A DNA stretch of 64,000 bases from Lactifluus volemus (GCA_022376515.1 WTXI01000010.1:558001-622000); one strand, 5' to 3'. Positions 23,590-39,295 are shown, counted from the stretch's first letter. Notes: generated from the sequence alone by a model not told the origin. Numbers and translations: made by a program.

Positions 23590-25692
23590 GTATCTGTCAC
23601 GCCTGGAGTTAACCAGGTCACTGGCTATTTGTCCGTTGGCAGGAATATGGTGAGGAACTATCCCCTTCGTTTCGTATCACTTACAAGGCTACACCATCTG
23701 AGGCACTCTCAGCACATGTGGTTCTGGTTTTTCGAGGCCAGCGATAATCCTTCAGCTGCACCTCTCGCCCTTTGGCTCAACGGCGGTCCTGGTTGCAGTA
23801 GCATGATTGGTCTCTTCGTGGAGAACGGCCCTTGCACATTCAACAACGTTTCCGGCCCAAACCCTGTGTTCAACCCTTAGACCAGCCCATTGGCGTGAGC
23901 TTCAGCTACGGTTCGGATACGTAAATTCGACGACCACTGCGACACCGTTTGTGAAAACTCCTACGGGCCTTTTACAGTTGCTTCCCCAGATACAAGAATC
24001 ACGATTTTGGCTTTTTGTTGAGTTCTATGGCCCCATGCCCAGCTACTTGATACCTGAAACAACTCGTCAAGAGGAAACTACAGTAGGATGCCACCTGGAT
24101 AAAACTTCTCATTGTCCTCTTCAACTCCACACCGCCCTTTTCTCCCATTGCCAATATCACCTCAGGCTTTCTGCTGCCCCTGTACAGTGAGCGTGAGCAC
24201 ACTAGTTGAATCAAGCAGAGAGGCACTCAACTTGATTAGGGATCATATGGCAGGATGCACGGCCAGTAAGTAAAGTGTCAGCTATCTCCGTCATGAACTT
24301 TGACGGTTGCAAGTTCTTGGCTTCCAACTTCATTTCGTCATGGGCATAGGCATCACGACTCAGTAAAATAACCGTATCGATCTTCCCATCGTGGCAACAG
24401 GTGAGGATAGGATTCTCATACAAGTCGAAAAGATCGAGGATCTTGCAAAAAACGTCATCGATCCTCGTGTCGTTTGGGTCCGAGAGCTTCAAAAATTTCT
24501 GGATTTTTCTGCGTCAATGATGTATCCCTGAATGTAACCCTACCTCACATAAGAACAGGTTTCAAAAGGACACGCGGATTATCATACCATAGGTTGGCAA
24601 AATGCTCTGAAATGGTGACAACTAGTTAGGGGTGTAAGTTCGGGGCATTTTCGTTTCAATCTCCGCCAGTTCTCCGATTAATCGGGCCGCCCTGTCTCAC
24701 TCAGGAGTGGTCCACTTCTCTCGGCAGGTGACTTCAGACCTTACTCCTTTTCTGTGTCTGGACACTGTTGACTGTGTTTTAGTGAATCCAAGAACCATGC
24801 CATTAGGCAAAATAAGGAAGAAGGGCAATTCCTCTCGTTGCATTGAGAATCAACGGCCCTTGAAATTCTAGATCTTCGAAAGTTTAGGTGGCTCTGTGGT
24901 GTATAGATCGATGGGCCGATCTAGTATGAGTCGTTCATCAACTATTCACACAATAATCCCTACCGTGCCCTCATTAGCAGCTCACAAGCCACGTCACTCC
25001 TGGGTGCGTACAATAAAAAACGTCTGCCTGCTCTAACACTTGTAGCAGATCCCATTCTGCCCCTGCTTCACCGATGTTAAAATTGCGATCGAGGTGGAAT
25101 CCCCAGTATCCTTCGACCCCTACGATATGCGCCAACCGTATCCGGATTCGTTCCCTACGCAAAATTCCTCACGTACCTCCAGTCTGAGAACGTCATGGAT
25201 GCTATTGGTGCTCGGGTACCATTCGAAAATTGTTCTGTGACAGTGTTTTAAAAGTTTAACGAGACTGGCGACCGTATGCTCACTCCATAATTCAGTTGAC
25301 GGTTGACAATTCATCACCATGCGGTCTTTCTTGTCTACCCTTAGCGAGGTCCTAGATCGGGGTACCATTCAAGTGTAGATGACGCCGGTACGTTCCCTCC
25401 GTCATTCCGACTCTAGCTTCCTTCTTTTGTCTCTGTAGACTGGTTTTGCAACCCCGTAGGCGTGGGGGAGTGTGCGTCTAAGCTGGAATTCTCAGACTCG
25501 GACGCCTTCAACTCACAGCCGCTTCAACCGTACACCGTCGATGGCGTGGAGTATGGCAAGTTCAAGACCGCCAGCAAACTGTCATTCTTGGAAGTATATG
25601 AAGCGGGCCTCATGATACCTGCATACCAGCCGATTGTCGCGTTACAGGCCTTTATGCAGACAATGGCACAGGAATCGTTGATGTCCGCGTAG
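23590..25692 (+). pseudogene. Decayed serine carboxypeptidase (peptidase family S10)
   Basis: Blocks of a secreted S10 serine carboxypeptidase appear in order but not in one frame. They are [34 protein letters not shown] (near 23.78 kb), DQPIGVSFSYGSDT after a stop, FNETGDRMLTP near 25.25 kb, and a C-terminal part including TASKLSFLEVYEAG that ends at 25692. The nucleophile motif, normally ESYGG, reads EFYGP at about 24020-24034, so the catalytic serine is phenylalanine. The histidine motif, normally EAGH, reads EAGL. Several stops and frame changes lie between blocks, and about 0.9 kb between 24.2 and 25.08 kb has no resemblance to the family. This is well beyond the single-base deficits seen elsewhere in the window, so real decay is likely. 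It is convergent with L-serine dehydratase. Confidence 0.8.
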
Positions 25693-25744
25693 ACCTGTGT
25701 GGCCAGGGGACGGCGGCGTATACCGTGTCATTTCGATGGCACTC

Positions 25745-28955
<3,211 letters not shown>

Positions 28956-29635
28956 GGATGGGTCACAGTGAGCAAGCACGGGCCGTACCTACCCGTCTCC
29001 GTCTAACACGGTGAGGTGAGGCTGACAGGACGGTATTGTTGTGCTGTACTGTATTGTACGTGGCAGAGAAATTTTAACAATAGTGTTACGTTGATAAACG
29101 GAACTACTGTATCCACATCCTTCTGCCTTCTTTCTTTCCCTATGAACAATACCCTGAACATTCCACAAACCGAGCGAGTGGCCCTACTTGTGGTGTGTAG
29201 TTGCCAGTTCAGTTGCAAAACCATGTGGAGAGGGGTGGAGTGTGACTCGTTCTTATTTAATTTTTTTTTATCAGTGTGAGTGTGTAAGTTGTGAGTGGGG
29301 TAAGACTCGCGAATGCGACGTCGCATCTGAGCCAATCGCGACCGTTGCCGTGATCGTTCGTCGAGGGGGAAGGAAGCGATTCACAGAGGCTCAAGCTCAG
29401 GCTAACTCGTTCCATCGCTTTCTCTTCCCTCTTCTCATCTCATCTCCAACTAGCTTCCTCCAAGTACTGCGCACGTCAACAAGCGCGGTCAGTTAGGCTA
29501 TAGTACGTCCACCTGATATCACCAAACTAGGCCATTTCACACCCGGTAGGCGCTCCCCCCTCTTTTGACCACCGTCCCCTGTGTAAACTGATATCCTATT
29601 TTCTTTCTAGTCCTAACGAACCAAACCCCACAATT
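28956..29635. other. Divergent promoter region, serine dehydratase / BEM3
   Basis: About 680 bp between the start codons of two divergent genes. No coding exon is supported. It includes a CT-rich stretch at about 29420-29460, common in fungal core promoters, and a possible 5'-UTR intron acceptor TTTCTAG near 29600. Confidence 0.5.
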
Positions 29636-32600
29636 ATGGCCGGCTCTTCAGCTACAGCCACTCCACCACGACGTCCTCACGATTTACCAACCATTCCTGC
29701 TACCCGTCTCTCGGCATCCTCTTCGGTGGCTTCATCCCATTCAGCGCAGCATCTCTCCCTCGACGCCATGCTCTCTGCCCATGCAGAAGCCGAGAATCCA
29801 ACTATGGCTGCACTCGAGCAGTGCATCTCCGAACGCAACCTCCTCTTATCCCAAAATACCCAGCTCTGGAAGCTCGTCGAAAAGTCTCGCGGGCTATACA
29901 ACGACTCGCAAAAAAATTTAGAGAGGGTTAGAACGGAGAGAGATGCTTACAAGACGACATTATTACAACTTGGGGAGAATCCGGACGCGATTGCACGCAA
30001 CCATAGAGTGAAGGAGAAACAGCTAAAACCATCGGCGTCGAGCAATGGAATGCGCCAAGTCCATGAAAGCAGTCGACCTACTCGTCACACATCAGCTGAC
30101 ATTGGTATCCCTCTCTCATTTCTCTGCTCTAGACACGATGTTCGCTAATCATTCAACTAGTTTCCAGTGCCGGTACCGAATCACGCACCCTTGCACCTGA
30201 TTGGTTGCCAGCATCATCGAGAACCCCCCGACTGTTACAGTAACACAACCCTCCTTCAATTCCCTTGATCTCTCGGTCACACCCACCCTGTCTGGTCATC
30301 ACTCCCCTTCGACCAGACCACTTCAAATACCCACTCGCACCAGCACAGACCCTGGTAGTTCCACCTTGCCCACCAGTCATTCTGCTTCCCCCGTCACTAC
30401 TTATCCTCCTAACGGCACATCCCTGTCTGGGTCCTCGGCTCCTTCTCCCATAGAGACAACAGCCTCTTCCAGCCAGTCTGGTCATCAATCTCTTATACAA
30501 TCGCAGACTGCTTTCAGCGAGTCAAGATCCATCCCCCTGGATGATGCAAAGCAGCAAAAGTCGTCACCGATTGATTCCCTGGCCGACAGTTCTCGCGCCG
30601 CGGAACTTGGCCAAGGTCATAGTTGGGGGCCATCCCCTGTACTGTCCGATGCGCATAACGCACAGGATGCTCCGGATTCTACAATTGACAAGTCATCTAC
30701 ACGTCGAGATTTGTCTGATACAGAGTTCCTCGATTTAGAAGATGAGGACAGTCTGTATGACTCTGCCGCTGACCACAGCTTGACGTCACCAAGTCCTCCG
30801 GACGGGAGGAACCCCCCGGATGACACCCATGGGCCACGCATCCCGATGCTACCCCCTGCCGCAGATGACTTTCCCCTCCCACCTGGCACAATGAACCAGA
30901 GTAACCTGACTGACGGCGAGTCCCATTTAGGGACACCTCAGGCCGTTCCTTCCACCGTAAAGGCCCGTAAGATCGACGGATCGGAATCCCCTACTACCCC
31001 AACACCCAATGCTTATGGCCCTCACTCGCCCTTCCTGCCAACCTACCAGAGTATTATCCCGGAGCAAGAGGCTACGCCATTCCGCGCCCTTCCCCTTCTT
31101 CCCTACAACCTGCCCTACACCCGTATCACTGTGACGAATTCGTCTATTCGGCCGAATGACCGCGGCAGGGATGTACTTTCCTTTGTGATTCAAGTCAACC
31201 CTGGGAACCAAAAGGAGCCCTACATGATTGAAAAGCTTTATAGCGACGTCCTTGGGCTGGACCAACGCATCCGTTCTCGCTATGCGAAGAACACCGTTAA
31301 GAAAATACCCAATCTGCCAGATGGGAAGTTATGGAAGGATCACGCACCATCGAGAGTCGATCAACGCAAAGTAGGCCTTCCTTACTTTTCCTATGTGGGG
31401 AAACTGACGCCGATTATATAGGCCGTGCTAGAGAAATACATTCAAGCACTCATTAACCTTCCTGTCAAGAATAACGACGAGATTATCGCGTTCCTAACCT
31501 CGGACGTCATCAAGGAAACAAACAAGCCTGTCGCTCGTGAAGGCTATAAGGAAGGCTACCTCACGAAACGCGGGAAGAACTTCGGTGGCTGGAAGACGAG
31601 GTTTTTCGTTCTCCAAGGTCCACAGCTAGAGTATTACGAAAGTGTACGTTCTGAGATTGCTTATAATATGCGTGGTCATTGATCGATTGACGTTCTTAGC
31701 GGGGTGGTCAACACCTTGGATCAATACCGATCACCGGCGCACAAATTGGTCGCCAACACCGGTCATCAGACAGACGGGAATCCGAGGAGGAAGGAGAGTA
31801 CCGCCACGCTATCCTAATCATCGAGCCAAAGAAGGGCACGGGAGGACCGCACAGACATGTGTTATGTGCCGAAAGTGACGACGAACGCGATAGCTGGGTC
31901 GAAATCCTTGTGCGGTATGTCTCCGGCACGTACGATGAGCGCGCGTCTCCACAAAGCAGCCTCTCTCTCAACACCTCGGTTGCGTACTCAAGTCAGCCTC
32001 GGTCGAGTACCAGTTCCAATGCGCCCGCTGATCCTTCGCCAAATCGTGATCGCCGCCCACCGCAGAAGGGTATGTCGAAGGATGACATCAACATCAGCTT
32101 TGCTGTTCCTCTGTCGCGGCTCACACCGGATGCGTCGAATGCGAAGTTATTCCAAGCCACACCTCTATATGATGAACCCTCTGGTAGCAGCTCGAAAAAC
32201 ACAAGCAATCCATCAAGCTCTGGACAATTATCTGCTGTTTTTACTGATGCGCAGACTGCGAAGCTTCTATTGGATAAAGGACAGCCGCTGGCTACCGAAT
32301 CACAGTTATCCAGTTCACTTCCTACCAGTTCCCCTCTGGACACGGCAGGTGGTGATTTTGTAGCTCCAGTCGGACCACGTGCGAACTCCGAATTGGGGCA
32401 TTACCCGGATCTAAATCAACCTCAAGGCAGTGGTGGGCGCAACCCTCAACCCTCACCGGAACGCCCACGTCAGCGCCAAGGCCAGCGTACCTCTCTTCAT
32501 CCTGTCTTTGAACCCTCGCGTTCCTCCGAGACCCCTTCCCTGGGTGACCGCCCAGCTTCTCCAGAGGGTGCTCATCAAGGCGTATCCCGCACCGACATGC

Positions 32601-34114
32601 CGGCAAAGGTCAAGATATCAGGGCCAATGAATGGTACACCAATCCCCGCTGGACACAAGTTTGGTGGCAAGGAGACTGCGTCAGAGGCCACCCAAGGTGA
32701 CCGCCGGGATAAGGTCAAGTCACGCATGTTTCAGTGGGGTTGGCGACAAGCAGGTGAGCTATACTCTATCCGACTAGCAGATTACACGACTTGACGTACA
32801 CGTTTGATCGAAAATGGTTAGAGAAATCGATTAATCCTACACACACCCACCGTGCCGTCTTTGGCGTAACGCTCGAGGAGTCCCTGGACGTGGCTGAAAT
32901 CGCTGGACTTCCGGCAGTCGTCTTTCGCTGCATCGAATATCTTGAATCAATGAAGGCCGACCAGGAGGAGGGTATCTATCGTCTGAGCGGAAGCTCTGCC
33001 GTCATAAAGAATCTGAAGGATAAGTTCAATTCCGGTATGTGGTGGTGATGTTTTGATTATAACGTCCGTAACTAAGTCCGTGATAAGAGGGAGACGTGGA
33101 CCTGCTTCGTTCGGAGGAGTATTGGGACCCGCATGCCATAGCTGGCCTCCTAAAGGGTTTCTTCCGGGATCTCCCGTTCAGCATTTTGACGCGTGATCTT
33201 CACATGCGCTTCCTCTCCGTCATCGGTACGTTCCACACCCTCCATATCTGCAAATCTATGCCCGTTTTCCGTACTCCTAACATCACCCCCTACAACAGAT
33301 TTAGTAGATCCCCAGGAAAGGATCACCGAGCTCTCGCACCTTATCGCGATCCTTCCGCTCGCAAATTACAGCCTTCTCCGCGCCCTAACGGCTCACCTTA
33401 TCTCGATTGTGCAGAATGCCAACGTCAACAAGATGACGATGCGGAACGTTGGAATCGTCTTCAGTCCGACCCTCGGATTCCTGCCGGTGTTTCAGTCTGA
33501 TGCTGGCAGAATTCAATAGGGTTTCAACGTAGATGGTGACGCAATCCCCTCCGAATCTGCGGTCGACGAGAAGGTGCTTCCGACTGACGAAAGCGGCGGC
33601 GCCGGCGAAGAGATTGATCATCGGAACAGTAAGCACTACTTGGACGCCACTACCGATGAGTTACTCGGGCTCTCGGGGCGGAAGCTTACAGGTGCGTCAT
33701 GTCTTTGAGCTGCACCTCAACTGGCGTGCTGACATACTCGACGCGGTTTTCGTGTGGATAGGCCCAAATGAGGAAGCGCCATCTGACGATGGAGAGGATA
33801 TGTCTGAGAACACAGAAAGCGGCGCGGATACGACCGACCATGATATGACGGTGGAGTCCGTTCCGGGGAACCAACGAAGCACTCACCAGTCCGAGTCTTC
33901 ACAAGAATTGACGCCCTCTCGGTCCCGCGCTTCCGCTCTCGCAGCTTCGCGCGGATTAGGCATCCATGTGACGACGAGCACAGATGCAAGCCGACATGAC
34001 CGGTCCTCAGGGCTTCCAATGTCGCCCAGGCCCCGAGCACGGTCCCCCGGAAGGACACATCCGCAAGAGGGGGGAACATCTGGTTCTTCGGCTCCTTTGC
34101 AGCACCAGCGATGA
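29636..34114 (+). CDS. BEM3: Rho GTPase-activating protein with PX, PH and RhoGAP domains (BEM3-like)
   Basis: Negative regulator of Rho-type GTPases (Cdc42 in yeast) in polarity. A Ser/Pro-rich N-terminus contains a coiled coil (LEQCISERNLLLSQNTQLWK). A long disordered region follows, then a PX domain (about 31.12-31.50 kb), a PH domain starting EGYLTKRGKNFGGWKTRFF (about 31.55-31.92 kb), another linker, and a RhoGAP domain (about 32.85-33.55 kb) with VFGVTLEESL, EEGIYRLSGSS with the arginine finger, and NVGIVFSPTLG. The acidic, Ser-rich tail ends at 34114. Four one-base deficits are inferred: in the C run 30224-30229, at 33477, and in the T runs 33490-33492 and 33522-33524. The last three fall within 48 nt of the GAP domain and together restore IPAGVFSLMLAEFNRVFNVD. 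The domain order PX-PH-RhoGAP matches Bem3. Confidence 0.88.
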
Positions 34115-34525
34115 AAACACGGCGCACCTTCAACTAGATCACACCAACGTCTTCTGTGATGACGCATGGGGTGCAAGTATACTCCGCCGCGCCGAGGTGA
34201 AGCCTGCATCCACTGTGTGGAGTTTCGGTTCGACCTCATGTGTGCGTGCGGTGAATTTATTACTTTTTTTCTTTTTTCTGTTTCGGGGCTGCGTGTAGCA
34301 ATCATCGGAGACTGATTTACCTCTGCATGTTTTAGTAATCATTATTTCAGCCATTTATACCACTGCACTTTGTTCATTTTACCATAAATATAGCCGTTCG
34401 GTTGTCTTGCGGCAGTACTGTACAGTATTGTGAATTTAAGACCCGGGTAAGAGCGTGAGAAGTTTGGAATTGATAAGCTCATGAGCGGCAAACGAGAGAG
34501 TGTGTAAACCAACTATACAGAACTC
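34115..34525. other. Intergenic spacer BEM3-SHR3
   Basis: About 410 bp. It contains T-rich sequence downstream of BEM3 and the short promoter of SHR3. No gene is seen. Confidence 0.5.
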
Positions 34526-35323
34526 ATGGGTTTCCGACAGGGTGCCTTGCTTGCCACAACTTGCTTTCTCTTCGGTGAGTAAGCGTCTATGGATTTCATT
34601 ATCGGCCGCTCATCGCACGTAGGCGTGTTGTTGGCGTGTTTCACTGTTGACTATCGCGTGCTCTTTGAGCCGCTGACAGAAGAGCCATACAGGATGGATT
34701 TCAATATTACAAAACGTTTTACAATGCACCCCTTGGAATCAAGGTACAGAACCTTTCCTTATGCCTTCTTTCGATGAGCTAAACGTGTACACAGGCGTTA
34801 CTTCATAGTCTTATTGGAATCGGAGTTGCTTCGATCATCGCCAAGATACATCGTTGGGATGAGAGCGCAATGTTGTTTGATGGAGGTTCGCTAGGTGCGT
34901 ATTATTACTCACTCGTCTCAGGTTCCCTAACCGGGAAGCGGACTGAATAATAAGTATTTTGGGGGATTAATAGCCGCGTTCGTTTTTGCCATTGCGATGT
35001 ACATCACTGTGACAATACCCGCCATCGGACGGTCGTCACACCCGTGGTAGGTGTCGACACGCGTGAAGACCAGATCGAAGCCATGCGTGTCCTTTCCGCC
35101 GGAAACACGTTGATGATGGTGCTGCTCGGTGGAGTTTTGACGCTGCAGGTAAGTGAAACCGCATGTCGTTGGAAGCTACGGATCAGAACTGGGGGTCTTT
35201 TTTTGACAATATTGGCGCGTGCAGGGTGGGCAAGAATGGGCTCGGAGATTGGAAGTCAGAGAGGTGGCAAGAGTTGCGGCTGAGGAAGCGAAAGAAGAAC
35301 TAGCGGAGAAAAAAGGGCAGTGA
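34526..35323 (+). CDS. SHR3: SHR3-type ER chaperone of amino acid permeases
   Basis: Polytopic endoplasmic reticulum protein that prevents misfolding of amino acid permeases and helps package them into COPII vesicles. Five exons: 34526-34574, 34623-34743, 34795-34894, 34974-35148 and 35225-35323. The sum is 544 nt. Adding one base at 34684-34686 and one at 35036 gives 546 nt (181 aa) and restores DGFQYYKTFYNAPLGIK and PAIRTVVTPVVGVDTRED. The start is MGFRQGALLATTCF, followed by four hydrophobic segments and a charged C-terminal tail rich in Glu/Lys/Arg (ARRLEVREVARVAAEEAK). Without the corrections the frame stops early, so the deficits are probably sequence errors. Only about 80 bp separate the stop from the next start codon. 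Confidence 0.87.
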
Positions 35324-35403
35324 ATATATTCTAGGGGGGAGGGATGACCAGGTTCTGCGATTTTACATAATCTACGTTAACGACCCAACACAACAACAAC
35401 ACA

Positions 35404-37784
35404 ATGGCCGCCGCCGCCGTCGGGTCCTTGTTGGATTGGTGTTTGAACAACGGCATCCGCATTGATCCTAACATTCGTATCCTTCACGATGAGAAGCTCG
35501 GTATATGCGTTCGCTCTGCTAATCGTCCAATCTCTCCTAAGCAGTCCCGTAAGCGATTCTCTCTCACGTTAGCCGTCGTCTCACAACAACGTACTTGTAT
35601 CGGGGGTTCCTCCATGAATGGTCAGTTGTCGTAATCCCAAAATCCGCCGTGCTCTCTACGCGTTCGTGTGCATTGGCCAACCACATCCCTCACGCGCCGT
35701 ACGGTCAAGATGCGACCCTCGCGCTTGCCCTGGCCTTGTATTCCGAACAGTTGCGTTCGATATTTGATTGATTTTGTACCTTTTTGCCCTTTCATTCCAG
35801 CGTTAGTTCTCCCCCCCCCCCCTTTCCCCATTTGCAGGCTCCTACAGACGCGTTCTCGATGGACCGGTTACCTGCTCTCTCTCCCGAACCCACAAAATTG
35901 GGATGGAATTGCACTTTTTTGGGGTGTCGTCGTCGACCTGCATGATCTTCGGGAGCACTCGGACGCAAGCGGAAGTAACCGAGTCGGCTCGAGCAGTCTG
36001 GACCTCCTTGACAACGACGCCGCCCTGGCCAAACGGTGGCTGTATGGTACGGAAGCACAGGCGCATCTATTCCTTCCAGGTTCATCTGGCACGCCACTTC
36101 TCGTACGTCCTTATACTGGTCCTAGGGGTGGGGGATCATGCCGAAGGTTGACCCCTGCGTTATCACAGGACGAATTTACGTCCTTCTACTATTCCATTGC
36201 GGCACCGCTTCTTGAGCGCGCGGGTTTATCTCCGTCTAAGACAGGGTTTCTGCATGCCTGTGCACTCGTCAGCTCTCGTGCGTTCATGGTTGATGCGTAT
36301 CATGGCCTCGCCATGGTACCAATTGCCGATGCGTGAGCAATGTCGGCCGTCATATCCTTACAGACGTCTCTGGACCTGAATTATCCTTTGACAGCTTCAA
36401 TCACGCACAAGACAACACCATTCATTTGGAGGTTTGTACCTACGACACGCGGTCCCATCTCAAGTGTCAACGTAGCTCATTCGCTTATTGTCCAGAGTGA
36501 TTACGACGTGTGTACATCTTGCGGTTCCCTCTCGGAGTGCCCTCACGACGCTGATGCCCGAGAGGGCATCAAAGCGCTGGCACTTAGGGGAGATACGGCA
36601 GACCCCGAAAATACTTGCGAGATGGTCGCGAACGCCGCTATTGCGCCGGGCGAGGAGATATTCAACACGTATGGGGCAAGACTCAGCAATGCGGAGTTAC
36701 TCGTTCGCTATGGGTTCATGCTTGACGCAAACGACAACGATATCCTCACATGGACCATTGAAGAAATATGGGATGCCGCAGGTGCCGCGCTGGCAGACTG
36801 TCAACCGCGCCGCTGGAACAATGAGGCCGGTTATGGCCTCTGCATGGAGATCCTGCGCGATTGGCAGTATGACGTGGGGTGGACTGACTCGGAGCTGGTG
36901 ATTGACACCGAACTGGATAAGAATAGTAACCCGTTGTACATGACCGCTGATGGGGTTCTTTCGCACAAACTGTGGCTCGCGATCGCGCTCGCCACCTTGC
37001 AACGGCAGGGCACAAACCTAGGGCTCGCACAGACGCATCAAATATTGAGGAGCATGGCATGGGCGCAAACTCAACTGGAACGAGGGCAGACGATGGCACG
37101 AAGCGAAAGCATTGATGAAGAAGACGATGAGTACAGGGTGCGTGCCCGTACGGTGCTCTCACCCCCATCGTTCAATGCTGACCTTGAAAATGGGAAAAAT
37201 CAAATTATTCAACCCGGTCTCAACACCAACTTGTGAATTGTGCTGGCGGTTGGTCACGGAACCGTTGGGTTGGGACATCGCGCGCGTGTGTGCGCCTGTT
37301 TCCGGTGATGCGGAAACGACAGGCGTTGGACAGGCTAGTTCGCACGATCAAAGAATTGTGCGCGCGGAGGTTGGATCGGATTTTTCTTCTAGACGTCCGA
37401 CAGCGGAATGATGATCGCTCTGATTCTCTCGGCCTACATAGCGCCATTGTTGGCAAGTACATTGATGTGAGTATTCTTTTGTTTGCCTGGAATTGGCGGT
37501 AGCGATGAGAATTTTGTGTCGGTGTACGGGGGAGCTGTCTAGTGTGCTATTATCACGCACGGGAGACGGTAACTGACACATGTGGGGTTCGCTCGCGAAA
37601 GAGAGGGTCGCGCCGTTTTCTCATTGTTCTCATCCGTATTTGGCAGGACTTGGATACAGCGCAACAAAAGACGCGCCTAGCCGTCACGTTAGCGTTGGGA
37701 GAGATATCTATTATTGAAAGCTGTGTAGCGGCCTGGGATGAGCTGGACTCTGTACTGGATCCTGGACCAAATAGGCACTGTTGA
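35404..37784 (+). CDS. SET-domain lysine methyltransferase (SETD6/RuBisCO-LSMT-like)
   Basis: Exon 1 starts MAAAAVGSLLDWCLNNGI at 35404. Next come VVIPKSAVLSTRSCALANHI, a segment RSRWTGYLLSLPNPQNWDG, then the SET core: HACALVSSRAF, HGLAMVPIADAFNHAQDN across an intron, a Cys-rich insert DYDVCTSCGSLSECPHDADA, and the catalytic EEIFNTYGARLSNAELL. A C-terminal helical substrate-binding-like region extends to ALGEISIIESCVAAW and the stop at 37784. Proteins of this class methylate ribosomal or other non-histone proteins; the substrate here is unknown. The splice structure between about 37130 and 37330 is ambiguous: either a long intron from GTGCGT near 37139 to the AG before GCGTTGGAC, or extra exonic sequence. 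An intron polypyrimidine tract contains about 12 consecutive C residues near 35811. Confidence 0.82.
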
Positions 37785-38360
37785 GCCAGGCTCAATCCCC
37801 AAGTAGCCTAGACTTAGACCAATATAGGGACGGTCCTTGATGTCTAAATAAGGGACCGTGGACCATAAGGGACCTAACTAAGCTCAGAGAAGCAAGGGCA
37901 TGGTGATGAGGCGGCGGAACTTGCGACGGGAAGAACAAAAGCCCTAGTTGTATTATTTGTGAAGTGGATACATTGTGCCCTATGGCGGTATGAATTCCAC
38001 TTGGCAGAGACGGGAGCGCAGGAGCAGAAAGAAATCCTCGGGGCGGTGGGGGGAGAAAACAGTCTGAGATCTCTCGATGGTGGCTAAACGAGGTTAGAAG
38101 GGGACGAGGCCGATCTCGATGGCTGAGCCTAGATCTGAGATTTATTATTTGGTATGGGGCGGGACCTCTGGCACAAGTCGAGTGCGTTCTTGGGGCATTT
38201 TTCCAACTTGGTTATCACTTCTCTTTTTCATATCTCTAAAATATAAGGTCAACCTTGCACCCGGCATGTGTCTCGCCTCGTCCCGACTACGCTCTTCCTC
38301 TCATTCCCTCTCTCCCCTCTCTCTTTCTTTCCTCCTCATCGTCATCATCCCCTTTCGACA
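37785..38360. other. Intergenic spacer and promoter of the Ecl1-type gene
   Basis: About 575 bp. Near the left end is the small palindrome GAGCCAGGCTC and a pair of near-complementary segments (GACGGTCC and GGGACCGT). CT-rich sequence precedes the start codon at 38361. No coding exon is supported. Confidence 0.45.
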
Positions 38361-39295
38361 ATGGACACTCAGTGGTGCTTGACTTGCAACCGTCACTTGG
38401 TAAATTTATACCCCCCCCCCCCCAACTACTCTCTATCCCTCTCGCTGACACGTCCGTCGTACAGGAGAACTCAGATCAAGTCTATTGCTCCTCCGAATGT
38501 TACAATGAAGACAACCCATCTACAACCCCTTCTTCCATCATGGACTATCACGATTCGTCCCTCCTTTCACAGCCAATCCCATCATTAGGCCTCTGGCCCG
38601 CCAGCAACCATCAGGGTATCTTGGCCTGGGCGAGAAATGTCCCACCTGGCTTACCCTCCGACGAACGTACACCCTCACCACGTCGTCGAACTTCCAGACC
38701 CGTTCTTCTCAGCACCGGGATGTCGTCACGGCCATTAGCCCCCGCGCTTTCCGTTGCATCATCACCCGTTCATGCCCAACCCTCTCATCCCATTCAGACC
38801 CCACGTTCCTCCGAGCGTCCCCCCACATCTCTCTACTACCAATCAGCTGGAGGCCTCAGCACCACTACATCCCTCGCCACCGAGTCCGTCGCCACACCAA
38901 TTTCGGGTGAGGACGAACGGATTACCTCACCGGCCCAGCCCCCCTGTGCGACATCGGTGATTGGCGCGCTTGCCAAGCACGTCCGTACTTGGGTTGGGAA
39001 CCCAACGTCGCGACAAGCTCCTCCCCCGAAGCGTTCGCTTCAGGACCCTGCCGTTGCCGGTGTGGATCCGACCCCATTGCCTCTCGCCCGTTCGCGGGGC
39101 ACCTCGTCTCTCTACGTGGCAGACGAAGACGTTCTTCCAGCAAAGGAAATTACGGCCCCGGGCGATGTCTTCTCGGTTGATTGGCTAGGACGTCCGAAGC
39201 CATCGGTCAACCCATATCATCTGCCAGCACCTTGCGATCACCCTGCCTTTCGTGCCCGGGGCCGCAAAGCTGCACGAGCTTTCGCGGACTGCTGA
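38361..39295 (+). CDS. Ecl1-family zinc-binding protein
   Basis: Two exons, 38361-38399 and 38465-39295, sum to 870 nt (289 aa). The N-terminus has the short Ecl1-type zinc motif: WCLTCNRHL in exon 1, then VYCSSECYNED in exon 2 (CxxC...CxxxC). The rest is Pro/Ser/Thr-rich and looks disordered, ending in a basic patch (RARGRKAARAF) and a final cysteine. Ecl1 proteins in fission yeast extend chronological lifespan and respond to nutrient and sulfur stress; the function here is inferred from the zinc motif only. The intron begins GTAAATTTATA followed by 13 consecutive C bases, an unusual homopolymer. The intron phase keeps the motif intact and no frame break is seen. Confidence 0.75.

Noticed and set aside
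30153..30500. Minus-strand open frame of 115 codons opposite BEM3
   Set aside because: It is antisense to a low-complexity Ser/Pro-rich exon, so its Gly/Arg content is expected from composition.
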